Origin: an uncultured Lentisphaeria bacterium
GTDB lineage: Bacteria; Verrucomicrobiota; Lentisphaeria; Victivallales; UBA1829
Direction: 5' to 3'
Assembly: GCA_905197955.1 (NCBI GenBank)
Contig: CAJKAR010000011.1
Span: 1-64,000 of the forward strand
Length of the DNA: 64,000 bases
Position 1 is the first letter of the stretch. Every line of letters begins with the position of its first letter. The position numbers were made by a program, and so were the translations under genes. Below, piece by piece: positions 53,128 to 62,019 of this stretch. Below the pieces are notes generated by a model. The model did no database searches, was not told where the DNA came from, and worked only from the letters and a program-made list of their open reading frames with translations.

Positions 53128-53727
53128 CTATTTTTTCTTCTGGCGGAGCAGATCCCGCAGAGGCTTGCCGCGGATCTCCAGATCTTTGACCGCATAGGAG
53201 CCATCCGGATAGATGAGAACGGAAAGGACACAGTCGTCCGGATTTTTCCGCAGGGTTTCCATTACCAGAACTTCCGCTTCCGGAGCGAGTTTCTCATTCA
53301 GGTAGAAGCGGTTGAACGGGAAAGTAAACTGATATTGAGCATCTTCCGATTTCTGATTGCCATGCCATTCATATCGGCGGAAGACATTGCGGACCCGGAC
53401 GAATGGTTCTCCGGCAGGCGGTTCTTCCGTCAGGCGTACCACCTCGGCGAAGCCGTTGTCTCCGTGTTTCAGAACAGCATAGCGGAGCTGACGGCTTCGA
53501 TCGGAAGATTCATCTTTTCCGGCTTTGACCGTATTCGGCATGGGATTCAGAGTCACATAGCGTCCCCGGAATGAGTCATAAGGGTCGAGTGCTCCGGTAC
53601 GGAAGCGAAACTCCTGCGGCGGAACCTGCGGATATTCAAATTTCAGAATGGTCACGATCGGGAACCAGGCCGCAGCAGCCAGAAGTACCAGCAGGAGCCC
53701 CAGACACCATTGATTTGTCTTATTCAT
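53128..53727 (-). CDS. GDYxxLxY-type (GDYXXLXY) domain protein
   Basis: A 199-residue protein with one N-terminal membrane helix (WCLGLLLVLLAAAAWFPIVTIL), then an extracytoplasmic domain. The family is named for a GDYxxLxY motif, seen here as SFRGRYVTLNP near residue 52. These proteins usually sit beside DUF2157 membrane proteins, as here. The ATG at 53727 has AGGAGG before it and overlaps the end of the DUF2157 gene by eight bases. The function of the pair is unknown. The C-terminus is strongly basic (LLRQKKK). Confidence 0.8.
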   Translation of the reverse strand: MNKTNQWCLGLLLVLLAAAAWFPIVTILKFEYPQVPPQEFRFRTGALDPYDSFRGRYVTLNPMPNTVKAGKDESSDRSRQLRYAVLKHGDNGFAEVVRLTEEPPAGEPFVRVRNVFRRYEWHGNQKSEDAQYQFTFPFNRFYLNEKLAPEAEVLVMETLRKNPDDCVLSVLIYPDGSYAVKDLEIRGKPLRDLLRQKKK

Positions 53728-55018
53728 GATCTCCTCCTTTCCCACGGGGTTCGTTTGTCCGGAAATAACGGCTGAGAAACACATTCGTCAGCAGGAAAAG
53801 TGCGCCCAGCGAGAGAAAAACAACCGATCGGGTCAGAATGCTGAAGTTCTCACTGAAGATCCGGCAGACGATCAATGCAAGAATCGCCGTCAGTCCCAGA
53901 TTCAGCCTCAGCAGATCTCCGCGCGGGAACCCGCAGCCGATCAGGACGATTCCGAGTCCCCCCAGATAAATGCTTGACACCAGATCCGGTCCTACCGGCG
54001 AAACAAGGTTCATGCCGACCGGAAGCAGTGCAAACAATCCGATGTACAGCTTCTCAAACGAAAATCGGAACAGCAACGGAAAAAGCATTCCCGCAGTGAA
54101 GATTCCCCAGACCGCCAGCGAAAAATTCTCTGCATTGGCAATTTCCGGCAGGTTGAAGATTTTCCCGGAACTGCAGCTCCAGATCAGCAATAGAACGACA
54201 ATGATTCCATATCCGGCAATCAGCCATGGATTTCCGAATTTTCCTTTTTTCTCATCGCGCAGGATCAGTCCCGCGTTCAGGAATCCGGCCGCTCCGATGC
54301 AGAGCAGTTCGAGCAGCAGATCCGATTCCGCTTTCGTCGAAATCCCGTACTGGACAAGCAGCGCCGCCGCCCCGATCGGAAGCACATAACGCATAGCCGC
54401 CGCGGCGATGGAATCCGGCTTCCAGAACTCTCGAATTGCAAACGGAAGCCAGAGCAGGGTGTACACGAATGGAATCCACGCGGAATCTCCACTCGAAAGC
54501 GCTGCGCTGTAAAACAGCAGAAAAAGTGGAAACAGCGTTCCGAGAATCACACTCCGGAAGAGATACAGCAGCGCCAGAGAGAATCCCAGTACAAACGTCA
54601 GATAGTCGAACATCGACCCGTTGATATGATAAATTTGCGAAATCAGCGCCATCACTCCCGCGATGGAGGCGGAGATCAGCATAGCCGCTGCATTTTCCGC
54701 CGTTTGCCCCATCCTCTTCACTAGCACGAGGATTCCGAATCCGCCGGAGAGAACAAACGGCGTAAAGGAAATAGCGATCTTCCATGCTTTCGGCAGCATA
54801 TCCCAGTTGTGCGCGGTCAGCAGAATGATTCCGCCGCAGATCATCAGCACTCCGATGATTGAGATGCTCCACAGCAGCCAGTTCCGCGCCGGGACGGCCT
54901 CCAGACGTTTCCGATAGAACCCCTCGAGCTTTTTTCTGGATTCCGCATCAAGCAATCCGTTGCGTTCCAGCTCCGGCAGTTCTTCCAGCAGTTGAAGAAC
55001 GAATTTGCGATCTTTCAT
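53720..55018 (-). CDS. DUF2157 membrane protein
   Basis: A 432-residue integral membrane protein. A cytosolic N-terminus of about 45 residues (LLEELPELERNGLLDAESRKKL), typical of DUF2157, precedes about twelve hydrophobic helices starting at WLLWSISIIGVLMICGGIILL and ending with FLLTNVFLSRYF. The pair of DUF2157 and GDYxxLxY genes is common across bacteria with no assigned function. The start has GGGAAC before it. An imperfect inverted repeat, ATGTACACTCT/AGAATGTACAT, at about 55155-55184 lies upstream and may be an operator. Confidence 0.82.
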   Translation of the reverse strand: MKDRKFVLQLLEELPELERNGLLDAESRKKLEGFYRKRLEAVPARNWLLWSISIIGVLMICGGIILLTAHNWDMLPKAWKIAISFTPFVLSGGFGILVLVKRMGQTAENAAAMLISASIAGVMALISQIYHINGSMFDYLTFVLGFSLALLYLFRSVILGTLFPLFLLFYSAALSSGDSAWIPFVYTLLWLPFAIREFWKPDSIAAAAMRYVLPIGAAALLVQYGISTKAESDLLLELLCIGAAGFLNAGLILRDEKKGKFGNPWLIAGYGIIVVLLLIWSCSSGKIFNLPEIANAENFSLAVWGIFTAGMLFPLLFRFSFEKLYIGLFALLPVGMNLVSPVGPDLVSSIYLGGLGIVLIGCGFPRGDLLRLNLGLTAILALIVCRIFSENFSILTRSVVFLSLGALFLLTNVFLSRYFRTNEPRGKGGDHE

Positions 55019-55154
55019 GTTCAGTTCCCTTTCAATATGTTCCGCAAGATCCCCCGGCGGAAGAAAAGCAGGAGACGTGCCAACTGTTTTCCGGAGAAAA
55101 ACGAATCTGGAAAAACGCGGAATACGAAGAAAATTTTCTTTTCAGCAGCATAAT

Positions 55155-55184
55155 ATGTACACTCTGTATTCATAGAATGTACAT
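55155..55184. promoter_or_regulatory. Possible operator upstream of the DUF2157 pair
   Basis: Imperfect inverted repeat ATGTACACTCT - N8 - AGAATGTACAT. The arms share ATGTACA and TCT. It lies between the TadG-like stop and the DUF2157 start; the bound protein is unknown. Confidence 0.3.
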
Positions 55185-56992
55185 TAATGCAAAGAAGGCG
55201 GATGTTTGGATCCCCCTCCGCCATCCCAGTAGGTACAGTCGTCCTCGTTGATACCGACCTGAATCAGTTTATCCGGATCATCGGGATCTTTTGCCCATTT
55301 CGGAGCGTTAAGCCAGTCGAGACCTTCCTGGCGCCAGGCGGGATCATCGAGTTTTTTGAGCATTTCATGCCTCCACTGGTGTTCCCGTTTCAGGTGTTCA
55401 GGCATTGCGTCGAGAGAGGAGACTGTTCCGAGAGCCGGCAGATATTCCAGCAGAAATTTGTACCAGTTGTAATCGGCAAGGGGACTGCTTCCCGGATTCT
55501 CCAGCGATGCCGGAATGATGGCGCTTCGGTCAAAGACCGGAAGCACAATCTCCGACCGGTGCGGCGGAACCAGTTCCCCGTTGATTTCCAGATGTCCAAA
55601 CGGTTTTGCAACCGTATATGCGTAAACGGTCTGGAGTCCGGTCCGCATCCTCTTCTGCGCCTCTGTGAGCCGTTCCAGGGAACGGTTGGCGGATTGACTC
55701 GTAAACGTTCCGAATCCTTCTCCGAGAGTTTCATCATCGGGATCCGCATCCGGATTGATGCCCATGGTGCCGGAGACCGTGACCGGCGTGAACTTGGTAT
55801 CCATCCGGGAGACCGCGCCGGAATAGTAGCGGACCTGTTTCTGGAATGGAGAGATCAGATAATCCTCCCAGATGCGGATCAGATCTGAATCATAGTCTCT
55901 CCACTTCCATCCGTACCAGGCCCAGTCGATGACGGGAAGGGGATCGAGTTTGTTGTCCCTGCTGTCCGGCGGGGCAAGTTCGCCGCTGCCGTTGTAGACG
56001 GGATCATTGCCGTCGTAGGAACGTGTAAGAGGAACTCCATCAAGATTATACTCGGCAATGAACTGATCCATGATTCCCTGCTGGTCGAGCGTTTCCAGAG
56101 TATCCCGTTTGGCGACTTTGAGTTCCACATTGACGGGCAGAAATTCGCTTTCCCGTTTAAAGGAGTTGTCTTCGTCGAGTTCCAGATCTCCCCACCACTT
56201 TCCTTCGGAGAAGTTCATGCGCAGAACATCCTTGAGCCAGCACCAGTAGTTGGAGGAGATGGCATCGTACAGCCGACGGGTCTGGAGGACGGAGGCAAAC
56301 ACGCTTCCCCGCAGACGCGGCGCTCCGAGGAGCTGTCCGTTCGGAACCACGGCGATTCCCTTGGAGTTGTCTCCATCTTCCTGCAGAATTTCGCTCAGCA
56401 CGGAGGTGTAGGAAGGCTGCCAGTTGTATCCATACAACTGTGTTTTGATGAATTCTTCCGTGGTGTAGGGCGTATAAAGCGAGGAACGGTCTCCTGTGCC
56501 GCGTGCCATGTTGAGCTGTTCCAGGAGGGCATCCGCGAATTCCTGATTATAGTTGAGTCCGTTGTTTTTTGCCGCCTGCTGCGCTGCGCCGAACCCGATC
56601 AGGGGGACGATGAACAGAGCCCTCTGCTGCATTTGCGAGAGAGTATCGGAGGCGGTTTTCAATCGTCCGTAGCGTTCCTCCGCGTTCAAACGGTCGTAAT
56701 CCGCCTGTGTGTTGGCCTGAAGATAGGAGTCGGGGTTCTCTCCGATCCCGAACAAGTCGTCGGAAATCAGGACCGTGGTAGCCTTGACCAGATTCAGTTC
56801 TCCGACCAGATTCAGCGTATGGCGCTGCCAGTTTGCTCCTACGAGAGCCGCGGCATCCACCGCATTCTGCGCCTTGACTTTAGCGCGGATTACATTGCCG
56901 AGGTCGAAGAGGATGAAGACCGCCAGCAGAATAATAAGCATGGCGATCAGCCCGATAAGAAGAACCTGTCCGCTTTCCCTGTTCCGTTTCAT
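55184..56992 (-). CDS. TadG-like pilus-associated protein
   Basis: A 602-residue protein with a single N-terminal membrane helix of the Tad type: ESGQVLLIGLIAMLIILLAV, then LGNVIRAKVKAQNAVDAAAL, the standard TadG/TadE opening in which Flp-type proteins end their helix. A large extracytoplasmic domain follows. I prefer the ATG at 56992 because GGAG from the upstream stop region is eight bases before it; a GTG at 57001 overlaps the TadE stop. It is the last gene of the four-gene Tad-like operon. There is no VWA MIDAS motif that I can see, unlike some TadG proteins. Confidence 0.75.
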   Translation of the reverse strand: MKRNRESGQVLLIGLIAMLIILLAVFILFDLGNVIRAKVKAQNAVDAAALVGANWQRHTLNLVGELNLVKATTVLISDDLFGIGENPDSYLQANTQADYDRLNAEERYGRLKTASDTLSQMQQRALFIVPLIGFGAAQQAAKNNGLNYNQEFADALLEQLNMARGTGDRSSLYTPYTTEEFIKTQLYGYNWQPSYTSVLSEILQEDGDNSKGIAVVPNGQLLGAPRLRGSVFASVLQTRRLYDAISSNYWCWLKDVLRMNFSEGKWWGDLELDEDNSFKRESEFLPVNVELKVAKRDTLETLDQQGIMDQFIAEYNLDGVPLTRSYDGNDPVYNGSGELAPPDSRDNKLDPLPVIDWAWYGWKWRDYDSDLIRIWEDYLISPFQKQVRYYSGAVSRMDTKFTPVTVSGTMGINPDADPDDETLGEGFGTFTSQSANRSLERLTEAQKRMRTGLQTVYAYTVAKPFGHLEINGELVPPHRSEIVLPVFDRSAIIPASLENPGSSPLADYNWYKFLLEYLPALGTVSSLDAMPEHLKREHQWRHEMLKKLDDPAWRQEGLDWLNAPKWAKDPDDPDKLIQVGINEDDCTYWDGGGGSKHPPSLH

Positions 56993-56997
56993 TGTGC

Positions 56998-57588
56998 TCA
57001 CTCCAGATACATGGTGGACTGCTTGGAGAGTTCCGCTTTGCCTTCAATGTTGAGTTTTTCGTCTGAGACGAACGCGCGGCGCATCGGCATGATCCACGGA
57101 TAATCCAGGAACTTCGCGTATGCGGTGAAAGTGTCGCCCTGCGAGGCGGAAGTTACCGTATAGGAAGTGGAATGATTTTCATTGACATTGTATTCGGGAT
57201 GCCAGTATTCGTACTTCAGAGTCCGCCGCATTTCCATGTAGTCGATGATGGCGAGACGTTCCCAGTAGAACTGCCCGATCGCGGAGGAAAAGGGATAGCT
57301 GCCTGTCGATTCCGAGGTCATGTCGATGGGAAAACGCATTCTGCCCGAGGCGGCGATCGCCTTGAGCTTGCCTTCCCGCTCCACGATATCCTCTCTGAAT
57401 CCGACCGTCTCCGACCGTGCCGCGCGGAAGGCGGAATAATCGGTGACCATCTGTGCGGCTGCGCTATAAAAGACCTGAAGCAGTCCGAAGAGAATCAGAC
57501 AGATGAGAAGCATGCAGATGACCGCTTCAATCATTGCGGACCCGCATTCGCCGGAACGGGGACGGACCATATGATGAGAGTGACGCAT
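56998..57588 (-). CDS. TadE-like pseudopilin
   Basis: A 196-residue protein with the TadE pattern: basic start, GECGSAMIEAVICMLLICLI with the conserved Glu after the cleavage-side Ala, then a helix continuing into FRAARSETVGF. The soluble domain is 130 residues with no known motif. The family makes minor subunits of Flp/Tad pili. It is followed in near-overlap by the TadG-like gene and preceded by a small Flp-like pilin on the same strand. Confidence 0.8.
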   Translation of the reverse strand: MRHSHHMVRPRSGECGSAMIEAVICMLLICLILFGLLQVFYSAAAQMVTDYSAFRAARSETVGFREDIVEREGKLKAIAASGRMRFPIDMTSESTGSYPFSSAIGQFYWERLAIIDYMEMRRTLKYEYWHPEYNVNENHSTSYTVTSASQGDTFTAYAKFLDYPWIMPMRRAFVSDEKLNIEGKAELSKQSTMYLE

Positions 57589-57619
57589 AAGGAACCGTCC
57601 TCCTTTCCTTCGGGGGGCG

Positions 57620-57874
57620 TCAGTTGGAAAGATCGAGCCCGCCCTTGTCGAGTTCCTGCAATGTTTCCACGGAGCTCTTGTCCACAGCGGAATCGACGTC
57701 TTTGGTTGTTCCGAGAGTTTTAGTCACTCCGCCGATTTTTTCGCGGATCGTATCGCTGAACATTCCCATGATTGCGAGTGCGGCGAGCGCCACGATCACA
57801 ATAATGATGATATATTCCACGATTGCCTGGCCTTTGCAGTTTTTCTTCATTTTTCTGATTTTTGCCATGTCCAT
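57620..57874 (-). CDS. Flp-like small pilin
   Basis: An 84-residue protein. A basic start (MDMAKIRKMKKNCK) is followed by the class-IVb pilin segment GQAIVEYIIIIVIVALAALAIMGMF, with the conserved Glu-Tyr pair. A short soluble tail contains DKSSVETLQELDKGG. Prepilin cleavage would fall at the Gly before QAIVEY. AGGAGG lies seven bases before the ATG at 57874. This is probably the main subunit of the predicted pilus. Confidence 0.85.
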   Translation of the reverse strand: MDMAKIRKMKKNCKGQAIVEYIIIIVIVALAALAIMGMFSDTIREKIGGVTKTLGTTKDVDSAVDKSSVETLQELDKGGLDLSN

Positions 57875-57890
57875 GATTCGCCTCCTTACG

Positions 57891-58058
57891 TTATTCAAGC
57901 CATGGTTCCCAGCCGACGAGTGCGGTAATCCGCCATCCGTACTCGGTGAAGACTGCCAGAAGCAGAAGCATTGTGATTGCCACCAATGTAAACATCACAA
58001 GCAGAGCGGCGTATTCCGCCAGCACCTGCCCGCGTTCTCTGCCGCTTTCCGTTCTCAT
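57891..58058 (-). CDS. Second Flp/TadE-like mini-pilin, 55 aa
   Basis: Too short for most gene finders. Translation of the minus strand from the ATG at 58058 gives MRTESGRERGQVLAEYAALL, then a hydrophobic helix VMFTLVAITMLLLLAVF and a short tail ending WEPWLE before TAA. GQVLAEYAALL is the class-IVb prepilin site with its Glu-Tyr pair, just as in the next gene. A strong promoter lies 33 bases upstream and no other frame is open. It is therefore the first gene of the Tad-like operon. The tail of about 17 residues is tiny for a pilin, suggesting a minor or structural subunit. Confidence 0.75.
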   Translation of the reverse strand: MRTESGRERGQVLAEYAALLVMFTLVAITMLLLLAVFTEYGWRITALVGWEPWLE

Positions 58059-58090
58059 TTTTTCACCGCGTTTTTTTAGTTTCTGTGATA

Positions 58091-58119
58091 ATTATAGCAT
58101 GGGAATCCGGGGAACGCAA
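58091..58119 (-). promoter_or_regulatory. Sigma-70 promoter of the Tad-like operon
   Basis: Minus strand: TTGCGT (58114-58119), 17-base spacer, consensus TATAAT (58091-58096). It has a TGn-like TGC before the -10 box. Confidence 0.75.
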
Positions 58120-58177
58120 GAGTCTGTTCAAAAAATCTTTGAACCTTGACAAAATGTAATCTTCCGGCAATCCCGAA

Positions 58178-59680
58178 TCAAACCCGGGATTTGAGTTTTG
58201 CTTTGACGGTGCGCCGATCGAGTCCGGTGCGTTCGGCGGTCCGCACATAGCTTTTCTCCTGCAAATAGACGGCTTTCAGATATTTTACGAGAAGTTCTTC
58301 CGCCGTCAGTCCGCAGTTTCCCAGAATGGATTCCAGCATTTCCCCGTTTCCGGGCGGTTCGGCAGGCTGGTACGAGCCGCGGATAATCAGGTTCCGGACG
58401 CACTGTTCCAGCTCGCGCACATTGCCCGGCCAGGGATAATTTTCTCCGAGATGCCCGCAAATCCATTGGACCGCTTCCGGAGTGAAAAGTTCCGCCTCTT
58501 CCGCTCCCAGAATGCGTTCGGAGAGGATGCGGACAAAGTGTTCGAGTTCCGCGCTCTCTCCGCGGATGAGTTTCCGGAGGGGAACGGTTGTCACGGTATC
58601 GGCGCAGAGACGGTAGTAGAGATCGCCGCGGAAGGAGCCGTCGGCGCATGCCTTGTGCAGATCGCGGTTCGTGGCGGCAATGATTTTCCCTTCAAACGAA
58701 TGTTCCGCATTGTCGCCGAGCCGCTGGAAGCGACGGCTCTGGAGCACGCGCAGCAGTTTGACCTGGGTTTCCGCATTGATCTCCCCGATCTCATCCAGGA
58801 AAACGCTTCCGCAGAACGGGCACTCCTCCAGATATCCGATCCGGTCCGAAAGCGCCCCTGTGTACGCTCCTTTCCGGTGCCCGAACAGCTCCGATTCGAG
58901 CATCGTCTGCGGCATCGCCGAAAGCTGGACCGGTTTGAAACACGATGGATAGGCAATTTCGAACCGGCAGTTTTCCGCATGGAACGGAATGTATCCGGAA
59001 AGGGCGATTGCCCGTGCCACCAGCTCTTTTCCGGTTCCGGACTCCCCTGTGATAAGGGTTGTGATGGAGTTCATGTGCTTGTACAGAACCCGATGATAGC
59101 GGCGGATGTCGCTGGAGAAAATCGACTGCCAGATCGCGGCGCGCAGCGCTCCCGCCTCCAGCGTGCTGCCGACGATGAAATCAAAAATATGATAAAACGC
59201 TCTGTGAATCTGAAAATACATGGCAAAGGTTTTTTCCGGCGAATAGATGCTCGGAAGCGTACGTTCCGGACGCCGCAGGAAATAGTTGTAATCCTCCAGA
59301 AATTTCCGATAGACCGGATAACTGGTTTCCTCCGGATTCGCGAGCATCCGTTCCGACATTGCGGACCGGTATTTTTCAAAAAGATGATACAGCACCACCG
59401 GCTCATACAGATCCCGTTCCTCCTCCGTGGGAGGGACGGTTGCGGAATCGAGTCGTTTTCGCAGTTTGCAGGCGGTCTGTTCGCTGATTTCCTTGATCCG
59501 GTCCACATTGCTCCGTGTCGAAGCGTTTCCGGAATGCATGTTCCAGACCTCGCCGCAGGAACGGCAGCCGGAGCCGAGAATCCGTCTTTCCAGCTCCAGA
59601 CGCTCCGGCGTGAAGGGATTCGTGAAATTCAGATTCCCGATCGCTTCCAGCAGAGGTCTTTCCGATTCGGTGATCCACAT
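58178..59680 (-). CDS. Sigma-54-dependent enhancer-binding regulator
   Basis: A 500-residue activator. The N-terminal ~190 residues are an unrecognised sensor domain with a CRSCG pair that may bind metal. The AAA+ domain has Walker A GESGTGKE, the sigma-54 contact loop as GAYTGA (Tyr for Phe, tolerated in several activators), DEIGEINAETQVKLLRVLQ, and the arginine fingers near FRGDLYYRL. A Fis-type HTH is at the C-terminus (EKSYVRTAERTGLDRRTVKAKL). The ATG at 59680 has AGGAG nine bases before it. A palindromic site and a consensus sigma-54 promoter lie in the divergent gap, so it likely activates the VIT/VWA gene and may regulate itself. Confidence 0.9.
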   Translation of the reverse strand: MWITESERPLLEAIGNLNFTNPFTPERLELERRILGSGCRSCGEVWNMHSGNASTRSNVDRIKEISEQTACKLRKRLDSATVPPTEEERDLYEPVVLYHLFEKYRSAMSERMLANPEETSYPVYRKFLEDYNYFLRRPERTLPSIYSPEKTFAMYFQIHRAFYHIFDFIVGSTLEAGALRAAIWQSIFSSDIRRYHRVLYKHMNSITTLITGESGTGKELVARAIALSGYIPFHAENCRFEIAYPSCFKPVQLSAMPQTMLESELFGHRKGAYTGALSDRIGYLEECPFCGSVFLDEIGEINAETQVKLLRVLQSRRFQRLGDNAEHSFEGKIIAATNRDLHKACADGSFRGDLYYRLCADTVTTVPLRKLIRGESAELEHFVRILSERILGAEEAELFTPEAVQWICGHLGENYPWPGNVRELEQCVRNLIIRGSYQPAEPPGNGEMLESILGNCGLTAEELLVKYLKAVYLQEKSYVRTAERTGLDRRTVKAKLKSRV

Positions 59681-59720
59681 GGCGCATCTCCTGTTGTTCC
59701 GGAAACAAGGATACCATAAA

Positions 59721-59755
59721 TACATAAAATGTCAAGAGAATGTTCATTTTATGTA
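59721..59755. promoter_or_regulatory. Candidate upstream activator site (11-bp inverted repeat)
   Basis: Perfect arms TACATAAAATG and CATTTTATGTA separated by 13 bases. The site lies 41 bases from the regulator ATG and 46 bases before the -24 element of the divergent sigma-54 promoter, a position suitable for the Fis-type HTH dimer of the enhancer-binding protein. Confidence 0.6.
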
Positions 59756-59801
59756 CATCCTTTTTTCCCTGTTTTTTTGGAGTTATGCTCATCCGGCAAG
59801 T

Positions 59802-59817
59802 TGGCATGGGGATTGCT
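59802..59817 (+). promoter_or_regulatory. Sigma-54 promoter (-24/-12) of the VIT/VWA gene
   Basis: TGGCATG-GGGA-TTGCT matches the consensus TGGCACG-N4-TTGCW at every position but one, with correct GG-GC spacing. The VIT/VWA start is 84 bases downstream. Confidence 0.8.
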
Positions 59818-59900
59818 GTTTCTCCTGATGCGGAACGCGGAAGGCGCTCCGGAAACAGAAGAATGAATTTTGCAACGTCAACAATCGAAGGGAGATGAAC

Positions 59901-61934
59901 ATGAAAACAACATTGTCAACATTTTATACGGGTGCGCTTTCCGCACTGACGGTTCTGATGACGCTGACGGCATCGGCGGCGGGAACTTTGACTCCAGTGG
60001 AATCGGGATGCAAGCCGGCGGAGATTCTCAGTCATGACGTGAAGGTCGTCATCAACAACGGATTCGCGAAAACGGAGGTAGTTCAGCAGTTCCGCAATGG
60101 AAACGACCGGACCGTGGAGGCGGTTTACTCATTTCCGCTGCCGAAATCCGCGACTCTTTCGGAAGTAACGGTTCAGATCGGAGAAAAAACGATCACCGGC
60201 GAAGTCGTCGATAAGAAGACCGCCGAACGGATTTACGGCGAAGAGAAGAAAAAAGGCAGTCAGGCCGCACTCGCCACAAAAGAGGGATATCAGGATTTCC
60301 AGTTCCAGATAGCGAATCTGGCGCCATCGGCTCAGGCCACGGTCCGTTTTGTTTACTACCAGCCTCTTCCGGTCGATACCGGGGTGGTCCGCTACGTCTA
60401 TCCGCTGGAGGAAGGGGGGACGAAGGACTGCGCGGCGGAGGCGTTCTGGACTCGCAACTCGAAAACGGTCGGAAAGACGACTCTGCGCATGATTGTCCGT
60501 TCGGCATGGCCGCTTGAGGCGGTCCGCGCACCCGGAGGGACGGTTGTCGAGCAGAAACTCGAACTGAAAAAAGGAATCGCCGATCTCTCTTACGAACTGG
60601 AAAGCGGACTGGAACGCGATTTTGTCTTCTACTATCAGCTTGCATCCGGTCTGCCCGGAAGACTGGAGGTTATCCCGTATAAGAAAGCCGGAGCAAAAGA
60701 GGGTACGTTCCTGATGGTGCTGACTCCCGGAATCGATCTGAAACCGATTAGGTCCGGAGCGGATTACACCTTTGTGCTCGATCAGTCCGGAAGCATGTCC
60801 GGCAGCAAGTTCAGGACTCTTTGCGAAGGAGTGGTCAAAACGCTTGAAAAGATGCATCCGGAGGATCGTTTCCGCATCATCACCTTTGAGTCTTCCGCTT
60901 CGGATTTCACTCGCGGCTGGGTTGCGGCAACGCCTGAAAATATCCGGAAGTGGGGGCGGAAATTGTCTTCTCGGACTCCTTGCGGAGGGACAAATCTGTA
61001 TGCGGCCATGAAAATGGCGCTCGGAAAACTGGATGCGGACCGGGTCACGAGCATTGTTCTTGTCACGGATGGTGTAACCAATACCGGAGTGGTCTCTCCG
61101 CAGGCGTTCCACAAGCTGATGAAATCCGCAGATGTACGTGTCTTCGGATTTCTGATGGGCAACAGCGCAAACTGGCCGCTGATGCGGACGATCTGCAACG
61201 CTTCGGGCGGATTTTACGAGGGGGTCTCCAACAACGACGATATTTTCGGCAAACTCCTGCTTGCCAAAAGCAAGATCGCATTTGAAAGTCTTCATGATGC
61301 TGAGGTGAAAATCTCAGGAGTATCCACGTTTGATCTGACGGGAGAATCGCTGAAAAAGCTCTATCGCGGCCAGCAGCTTTTGATTTTCGGCAGATACCGG
61401 AAAGGCGGAGAGGCGGATGTCTCTCTGAAGGTACGGCTCAGCGGACGCGAACAGACCTACAAATGCCGGGTAAATTTTCCCGAAAGTGATCTTGACACAC
61501 CCGAACTGGAACGTCTCTGGGCGATGAGCCGGATCGAAATGTTCGAAGACATGGTGAATGCGGGGCTGACTCCGAAAGGCGAGGCGGCTTCCGTGATCCG
61601 CGATCTCGGACTCCAATATCAGCTTGTCACCGATGAAACCTCCATGCTGGTGCTTTCCGACGAGGCGTTTGAATCGTATCACATCGAACGCCGCAATCGG
61701 AGCCGTATCGCGGAAGAACATGCCGCTCAGAGTCGTCGTCAGAGCGCCCCCGTCCGGAACTATCGAGCCGATCTCCCGCGCAGCGGCGAGACGGATAACA
61801 GCATGTTCCACGGAAACGCCCCGCGTCTCGGCGGCGGAGCCGTAAGTCCCTTCCTGATCCTGATCGCAATGATGCTTGTGATGACGGCCGCAGGTACAGT
61901 CGGCGGAATGCGGAGAACCGAAAACGAAAAATAA
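59901..61934 (+). CDS. VIT and VWA domain surface protein with GlyGly-CTERM-like tail
   Basis: A 677-residue exported protein. The signal peptide is about residues 1-27 (FYTGALSALTVLMTLTASAA). The VIT domain spans about 30-165 (EVVQQFRNGNDRTVEAVYSF; FPLPKSATLSEV). The VWA domain lies at about 285-460 with a complete MIDAS: DQSGSMSG, the Thr in CGGTNLYAA and the Asp in VLVTDGVTN. The C-terminal 36 residues are GGGAVSP, a hydrophobic helix and GGMRRTENEK, the GlyGly-CTERM plan that a rhombosortase cuts. GGGAG lies six bases before the second ATG, chosen here. The gene is preceded by a sigma-54 promoter and followed by a rhombosortase gene. Confidence 0.85.
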   Translation: MKTTLSTFYTGALSALTVLMTLTASAAGTLTPVESGCKPAEILSHDVKVVINNGFAKTEVVQQFRNGNDRTVEAVYSFPLPKSATLSEVTVQIGEKTITGEVVDKKTAERIYGEEKKKGSQAALATKEGYQDFQFQIANLAPSAQATVRFVYYQPLPVDTGVVRYVYPLEEGGTKDCAAEAFWTRNSKTVGKTTLRMIVRSAWPLEAVRAPGGTVVEQKLELKKGIADLSYELESGLERDFVFYYQLASGLPGRLEVIPYKKAGAKEGTFLMVLTPGIDLKPIRSGADYTFVLDQSGSMSGSKFRTLCEGVVKTLEKMHPEDRFRIITFESSASDFTRGWVAATPENIRKWGRKLSSRTPCGGTNLYAAMKMALGKLDADRVTSIVLVTDGVTNTGVVSPQAFHKLMKSADVRVFGFLMGNSANWPLMRTICNASGGFYEGVSNNDDIFGKLLLAKSKIAFESLHDAEVKISGVSTFDLTGESLKKLYRGQQLLIFGRYRKGGEADVSLKVRLSGREQTYKCRVNFPESDLDTPELERLWAMSRIEMFEDMVNAGLTPKGEAASVIRDLGLQYQLVTDETSMLVLSDEAFESYHIERRNRSRIAEEHAAQSRRQSAPVRNYRADLPRSGETDNSMFHGNAPRLGGGAVSPFLILIAMMLVMTAAGTVGGMRRTENEK

Positions 61935-61964
61935 GCAACGGAAAAGGGCTCTGTTTTTCTGCCG

Positions 61965-61985
61965 CTCCGTCGCGGGGGGACGGAG
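61965..61985 (+). terminator. Stem-loop in the VIT/VWA-rhombosortase gap
   Basis: Arms CTCCGTC and GACGGAG (61965-61971 and 61979-61985), followed by TCCTTTTC. It may attenuate rather than stop transcription into the rhombosortase gene. Confidence 0.45.
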
Positions 61986-62019
61986 TCCTTTTCTGAGCGA
62001 TGTGTGGAGAAAGGATTGT

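Noticed and set aside
55021..55224. 67-codon minus-strand frame just upstream of the DUF2157 gene
   Set aside because: No ribosome binding site or recognisable pattern, and it overlaps the end of the TadG-like gene.
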